From assembly GCF_043099315.1 (NCBI RefSeq), contig NZ_CP170746.1: a stretch of 64,000 bases of DNA. One strand, given 5' to 3'. The DNA is from Chlorogloeopsis fritschii (lineage in GTDB: Bacteria > Cyanobacteriota > Cyanobacteriia > Cyanobacteriales > Nostocaceae). Made by a program: the position numbers and the translations under genes. Shown piece after piece: positions 59,799 through 64,000 of the stretch (position 1 is its first letter; each line of letters opens with the position of its first letter). The notes below the pieces were generated by a model that did no database searches, was not told where the DNA came from, and worked only from the letters and a program-made list of their open reading frames with translations.

Positions 59799-60196
59799 GC
59801 TATTTACTCGATACTGACACCTGCATCTATTGGCTAAATGGTCGTCAGTTAGTGAAGGATAGACTTTTAGCAGTAGGATGGCATCAAGTAGGCATCTGTG
59901 TCATCACAGTTGCTGAACTATATTATGGTGCATATAATTCCAATCGAGTCGAAGAAAATTTAGCTCGTGTAGAAGAATTTATTAAAAACATATCTATTAT
60001 TCCTTTAGACAATATCTCTCTCAAATTATTTGGCCAATTAAAGGCAGAACTCCGCAGAACAGGGCAACCTATAGCTGATTTTGATTTACTAATTGCTAGT
60101 GTTATACTAGCAGGAAATTATATTTTAGTAACAAATAATACTCGGCACTATAGCCGTATTTCTGGACTTCAATTAGAAAAATGGGCTTTGCCTTAG
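59795..60196 (+). CDS. vapC: VapC-type PIN-domain toxin
   Basis: 133 residues from GTG 59795, overlapping the antitoxin gene by 4 bases. LLDTDTCIYWLNG (Asp6, Asp8), the VAELYYGA glutamate, PIADFDLLIASVIL (Asp pair) and LVTNNTRHYSRI complete the PIN active site. Mg-dependent RNase toxin; both genes appear intact. Confidence 0.9.
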   Translation: MSYLLDTDTCIYWLNGRQLVKDRLLAVGWHQVGICVITVAELYYGAYNSNRVEENLARVEEFIKNISIIPLDNISLKLFGQLKAELRRTGQPIADFDLLIASVILAGNYILVTNNTRHYSRISGLQLEKWALP

Positions 60197-60254
60197 CAAG
60201 GGTTGAAGAAATGCGATCGCTCTGTTAAAAGTTATATTTATTCTAAAAACAGTA

Positions 60255-61013
60255 TCAACTCATACTCACACTCATTAGCTGTTCTGGCATTTCAAAATTA
60301 GCCGTGACATTTTGCACATCATCCAAACTGTCTAGAGTATCAATTAATTTGAGAAGCGATCGCGCCTGATCTGGATCGGAGACTTCTACGTTATTACTGG
60401 GAATCCAACGCAGCTCGGCATCAGCCACCTGAAAACCTTTTTCTTTCAAGCTTTGGTTGAGGTTTTCTAAATTTGTCACCTCAGCGAACACTTCTGCTGT
60501 TTTATCTTCTGTCATTTCATAAGACTCAGCACCACCCTCTAGGGCTGCTTCTAAAAGCTGTTCTTCGTCTTCTACTCCCTCAACGGTACAAACGCCTTTT
60601 TGATTGAACATCCAGCTTACACATCCGGTTTCACCGAGATTTCCGCCATTTTTACTAAAGGCAGCACGTAAGTCAGCGGCGGTACGATTGCGGTTATCTG
60701 TCAGAGCTTCTATTAAAATAGCAACTCCTCCAGGGCCATAACCTTCGTAGCGAATCGCTTCTAGTTGAGAACCATCACCTTCAAAAGTACCTGCTCCTTT
60801 AGCGATCGCTCTTTCTATATTGTCATTGGGTATGCCAGCTGCTTTGGCTTTTTCTATCGCCGTGCGTAGTTGAAAATTACCTGCTGGATCTGGAACGCCG
60901 CTTCTGGCAGCAACGATAATCGCACGCGACAGTTGAGTGAATGTCTTACCTTTTTTGGCATCCACTACAGCCTTTTGGCGTTTAATATTTGCCCATTTAC
61001 TATGTCCTGCCAT
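60255..61013 (-). CDS. yebC: YebC/PmpR-family protein
   Basis: 252 residues, family signature MAGHSKWANIKRQKAVVDAKKGK and GYGPGGVAILIEALTDNRNRT. Members act as transcription regulators or, as recently recognised, in translation. Length standard and start certain. Confidence 0.95.
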   Translation of the reverse strand: MAGHSKWANIKRQKAVVDAKKGKTFTQLSRAIIVAARSGVPDPAGNFQLRTAIEKAKAAGIPNDNIERAIAKGAGTFEGDGSQLEAIRYEGYGPGGVAILIEALTDNRNRTAADLRAAFSKNGGNLGETGCVSWMFNQKGVCTVEGVEDEEQLLEAALEGGAESYEMTEDKTAEVFAEVTNLENLNQSLKEKGFQVADAELRWIPSNNVEVSDPDQARSLLKLIDTLDSLDDVQNVTANFEMPEQLMSVSMS

Positions 61014-61135
61014 ACTTTGGAATTGCTGAACTCTATCTCTTCAAAAATATTAAGATATATGTATATTTTGCAGAAGATGCCAAGCCCTAGTTTTTTCATC
61101 CGTTTTGATGTAATCCCACCTTAGCTAGTTACAAA

Positions 61136-64000
61136 TTAATCATTACTGTTGCGTCTGGTGAGAGCGGCAATTGCCACCGCTAGTTCAGATGGATCTACAG
61201 GTTTGGTGAGATGCCTGTGAAAGCCTGCTGAGATGACTTTTTGATGGTTAGCTTCTCCGGCAAAGGCTGTAAGAGCGATCGCTGGTAACTTTCTGGGTGA
61301 GGTTGCTTCCAAAGCTCTAACTTGTCGAATCAATGTATAGCCATCTATTTCAGGCATAGCAATATCACTTAAGAGTAAATCTGGTTGGAATTTGGCGATC
61401 GCTAAAAGTGCTTCCCTGGCTGAAGCCACTCCATGAACTTCAACACCATACTGCTCAAGAATTAATATTAATAAATTCAGAGTATCAACATCATCATCTA
61501 CAACCACTATCCGCAAGCCTTGCAGATTGATTAAACTGTCGGGCGAATAGGTTTCTTCACTGGCTTGAGAGACAGTACTCATCAAGGGTAATGTTACTGT
61601 AAAGGTTGCTCCTAAGCCTTCTCCTGGGCTTGTGACTTGGATCGAGCCACCGTGGAGTTCGACAATATGACGAACTATTGCTAGTCCTAATCCTAGTCCA
61701 CCAAATTTTCTTGTCGTTGCCTCATCTGCTTGCCGAAAACGTTCAAATACATAGGGTAGAAAATCAGGGCTAATTCCTTTGCCAGTATCGCTAACAGTAA
61801 TTTGAGCATAGTTAGCGATTGGGGATTGGGGATTGCTCCTCTGCCCCTCTGTTCCTAGTCCCCAATCTCTTGTCCCCAACCGTACCTCTACTTGCCCACC
61901 ATTGGGGGTAAACTTAATTGCATTTGAGAGTAAATTCCAAACCACTTGCTGCAAGCGATTCGGATCGCCTTCGACTTTGCCTATACCGGGAGCAAACTGT
62001 GTCTGAATTTGAATTGATTTGGCTTCAGCAAACAGACGCACGGTTTCTAATGCTGCCTCAATTGTGGAAACTAAATCCACTGCACAGACGTTTAAACTCA
62101 GCTTACCGCGCAAAATACGGGAAACATCTAGTAAATCATCAATCAAGCGTGTTTGTAATTTAGCATTACGCTCAATAGTTTCTAGCGCTTGAGTGGTTTT
62201 TGCTGCATCCAACTTGCGGGTAAGAAGGAGTTTCGACCAACCTAGAATTGGATTGAGTGGAGAACGCAGTTCGTGAGAGACAATTGCTAGAAAATCGTCC
62301 TTGATTCGGTTGGCGGCTTCGGCTTCAGCCCGTGCTTTTTGTTCTAATTGCAGCAGGCGATCGCGTTCAGTTTCTGCTTGTTTGCGATCAGTGATGTCGA
62401 TCGCACAAGCAAATCCCTGTTCTGGTGAGTCTTCAAATAAAGCAGCGGCGATGACTACAAACACACGGCTGCCATCTTTACGAAAGAATTCCTTCTCAAA
62501 CGGAGTGCAAACCCCGTATAACTCCAGTTCGTCAACTGCTTGCTCTGTTCGCTCTACGTGTTCTGCTGGAGTCATTTCTTGCCAATCCAGCTTGCCTGCC
62601 AATAAATCCTCCTGGGCGTAGCCAACCATCTGGAGAAAGGCATCATTGGCTTGAGTAATGTTACCGCTCATGTCATAGAAAAAGACACCAATAATATTGG
62701 AATCAACAATCCGCCGAAATCGAGATTCGCTCGCCCGCAAGGCTATTTCTGCCTGCTTGCGATCGGTGATATCAACATTAATTCCGAGCATCTTGAAGGG
62801 CTTGCCTTCGTCATCGTAAAATACTGTTGCTCTGCCGTGCAGCCAGTGAATGCTGCCATCTTTCCAGATCACGCGCCAGTCGGTGAACAACTCACCCGTT
62901 TGCAGTGCACTTCGCAGATCTGCTTCTGCCTTGGCTAAATCATCTGGGTGTATCCATCTCGCCCACTCTTCGTAGGTACCGCCAAATTCACCAGGTTCTA
63001 AACCGTAGATTGCTTCTAGCTCTTTTGACCAGATATTAACATTGGTTTGGATATTCCACTCGAAACTACCTACTTTCGCCGCTGCTTGAGCTAAATCGAG
63101 CCATTCTTGCTTTTGACGCAAGGCTGCTTCTGTCTGTTTACGTTCGGTTACATCGATGAACGCTCCGATCGCACCTCTAACAGCACCGAAATCATCCCGT
63201 AATGGTACAGCTTTGCCATAAATTGATCGGACATCATCTTTGTCAAAAACTAGTTCAAATTCTGCTTCCACATCTTGCCCGGTGCGAGCTGCTTGCTGCA
63301 TCGGTAACTCAGTAACTGGAATGTCTTGACCATTTTTTTGGATTTTGACTTGAAAAGGATACTCTCCACCCACAGGAGTAGCGGTTATAACTGAGCCTGC
63401 AGGTAACCGCATCAATTTGTAGGCAGTTCGGTTTGCTGTCATGTAATGACATTGGGGATCGCTGGCAATCCAAACGGCAGCCGGAACAGTTTCCATAAAC
63501 GTTTCAAGTTCTTCAGCCCGTGCTTTGGCGATCGCTTCACTTTGTCGCAATGCTTCTTCTGCCTGTTTGCGGTAAGTAATATCGCTGCAAACTCCAACCC
63601 ACTCGCGAATTTTGCCGCCTTCTGTTGTAACGGGCACACCTCTAGCAGAAAAATAACGATAGATGCCATCTGCACCCCGGACTCGGTATTCGGTATCATA
63701 AATACTTGCTGTTTGAACTGCGTGAGTCCAAATTTTAGCAGTTCGTTGGCGCTCGTCTGGGTGCAATGCTTCTAACCACCCCCAATCTTTAACCTGTTCT
63801 TGAGTTTGCCCTGTATAAGCTCTCCAATCTGGGATATCAACCACCCGCCCGTCAGGCTCAGTAGTCCATACTATCTGAGAAGTTGCGACTACCAAAGAGC
63901 GATAACGCTCTTCACTTTCTCGCAAAGCAACTTCTACCTGCTTGTGTTTGGTAATATCAGTTAGCATTGCGATCGCGCCTGAAAAATCACCCTGCGTATT
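61136..64000 (-). CDS. Multi-PAS hybrid sensor histidine kinase, N-terminus beyond the window
   Basis: The frame is open to the end of the window; 954 residues are visible. The visible part starts at the end of one PAS-PAC unit (MLTDITKHKQ), then has four further PAS/PAC repeats, each ending in a DITDRKQAE-type motif. A coiled-coil follows, then HisKA (DDFLAIVSHELRSPLNP, phospho-His), HATPase_c (N box NAIKFTPNGG, DTGKGI, FGGLGLGLAI) and a C-terminal receiver (VVVDDDVDTLN, phospho-Asp in LLLSDIAMPEIDG, switch Thr and Lys). A heptamer-repeat-encoded insert of about 25 residues lies in the ATPase domain. No other regulator is adjacent. Confidence 0.93.
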   Translation of the reverse strand, partial: NTQGDFSGAIAMLTDITKHKQVEVALRESEERYRSLVVATSQIVWTTEPDGRVVDIPDWRAYTGQTQEQVKDWGWLEALHPDERQRTAKIWTHAVQTASIYDTEYRVRGADGIYRYFSARGVPVTTEGGKIREWVGVCSDITYRKQAEEALRQSEAIAKARAEELETFMETVPAAVWIASDPQCHYMTANRTAYKLMRLPAGSVITATPVGGEYPFQVKIQKNGQDIPVTELPMQQAARTGQDVEAEFELVFDKDDVRSIYGKAVPLRDDFGAVRGAIGAFIDVTERKQTEAALRQKQEWLDLAQAAAKVGSFEWNIQTNVNIWSKELEAIYGLEPGEFGGTYEEWARWIHPDDLAKAEADLRSALQTGELFTDWRVIWKDGSIHWLHGRATVFYDDEGKPFKMLGINVDITDRKQAEIALRASESRFRRIVDSNIIGVFFYDMSGNITQANDAFLQMVGYAQEDLLAGKLDWQEMTPAEHVERTEQAVDELELYGVCTPFEKEFFRKDGSRVFVVIAAALFEDSPEQGFACAIDITDRKQAETERDRLLQLEQKARAEAEAANRIKDDFLAIVSHELRSPLNPILGWSKLLLTRKLDAAKTTQALETIERNAKLQTRLIDDLLDVSRILRGKLSLNVCAVDLVSTIEAALETVRLFAEAKSIQIQTQFAPGIGKVEGDPNRLQQVVWNLLSNAIKFTPNGGQVEVRLGTRDWGLGTEGQRSNPQSPIANYAQITVSDTGKGISPDFLPYVFERFRQADEATTRKFGGLGLGLAIVRHIVELHGGSIQVTSPGEGLGATFTVTLPLMSTVSQASEETYSPDSLINLQGLRIVVVDDDVDTLNLLILILEQYGVEVHGVASAREALLAIAKFQPDLLLSDIAMPEIDGYTLIRQVRALEATSPRKLPAIALTAFAGEANHQKVISAGFHRHLTKPVDPSELAVAIAALTRRNSND
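61817..61885. repeat. Heptamer repeat carried in frame in the kinase gene
   Basis: GATTGGGGATTGGGGATTG … CCTAGTCCCCAATCTCTTGTCCCC, the same heptamer type as intergenic arrays at 51276 and 53017, here encoding LGTRDWGLGTEGQRSNPQSP between the N box strand and ITVSDTGKGI. Confidence 0.8.

Overview
The window is chromosomal DNA of a filamentous, probably heterocyst-forming (Nostocales-type) cyanobacterium. The evidence is petB and petD of the cytochrome b6f complex, very frequent HIP1-type octamers (GCGATCGC), a vMAP-type HTH protein, and abundant cyanobacterial intergenic repeats: heptamer runs of the CTAGCCC/GGGACTA type, ACGCAAAGG-type short repeats, palindromic dispersed elements and GC-rich mosaics. 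No tRNA, rRNA or CRISPR array was recognised.

Layout. 1-5.7 kb: iron-siderophore uptake (5'-truncated TonB-dependent receptor, FecB-like binding lipoprotein, FhuF-like ferric reductase, MFS transporter). 5.8-7.3 kb: ilvA. 7.6-10.8 kb: a minus-strand copper operon (CopZ-like chaperone, CopA-type ATPase, an unlisted 26-residue membrane peptide, an anchored cupredoxin) with a MerR-type 19-bp-spacer promoter. An IS630 element and a related MITE lie just upstream of it. 12.4-26.2 kb: a long minus-strand block with a GH1 glycosidase interrupted by a circularly permuted solute-binding domain, an MBL hydrolase, a cytochrome P450, a di-haem cytochrome c, a nitroreductase-like protein, an alpha/beta hydrolase with a cysteine nucleophile, a DUF6765-like protein and a GMC oxidoreductase. 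The hydrolase and the GMC protein share an extra domain. 26.2-34.4 kb: a gene-poor stretch, two small orphans, a vMAP-HTH protein, a cupin/aminotransferase pair, a gamma-glutamylcyclotransferase, a substrate-binding lipoprotein and an SNase-like nuclease. 34.5-35.5 kb: a second IS630 element. 35.6-43.7 kb: a cyclic amidohydrolase, ExoD, an ABC-2 permease, a broken DUF5615 gene, a DUF2330 protein, an RnfD-like membrane protein, a polysaccharide deacetylase and an XRE regulator, among heavy repeats. 44.0-47.5 kb: four tandem near-identical secreted 110-residue proteins followed by three more secreted orphans. 47.8-55.2 kb: a PIN protein, acylphosphatase, M50 protease, a degenerate MBL protein, CtpA, petB, petD and an RsbW-like kinase. 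55.6-60.2 kb: a ThDP enzyme, an IS200/REP-type transposase between inverted REP-like sequences, a duplicated 3' gene remnant, DUF1232, a truncated HigA and a VapBC-type pair. 60.3-64 kb: YebC and a multi-PAS hybrid histidine kinase whose N-terminus lies beyond the window.

The most unusual items are the GH1/permuted-binding-domain protein, the oxidative cluster with its shared domain, the quadruplicated secreted-protein array, the micro-peptide in the copper operon, and several repeats carried in frame inside coding sequences (RnfD-like protein, histidine kinase, MBL-like protein). Functions given for the oxidative cluster and the secreted array are inferences; no database search was possible.
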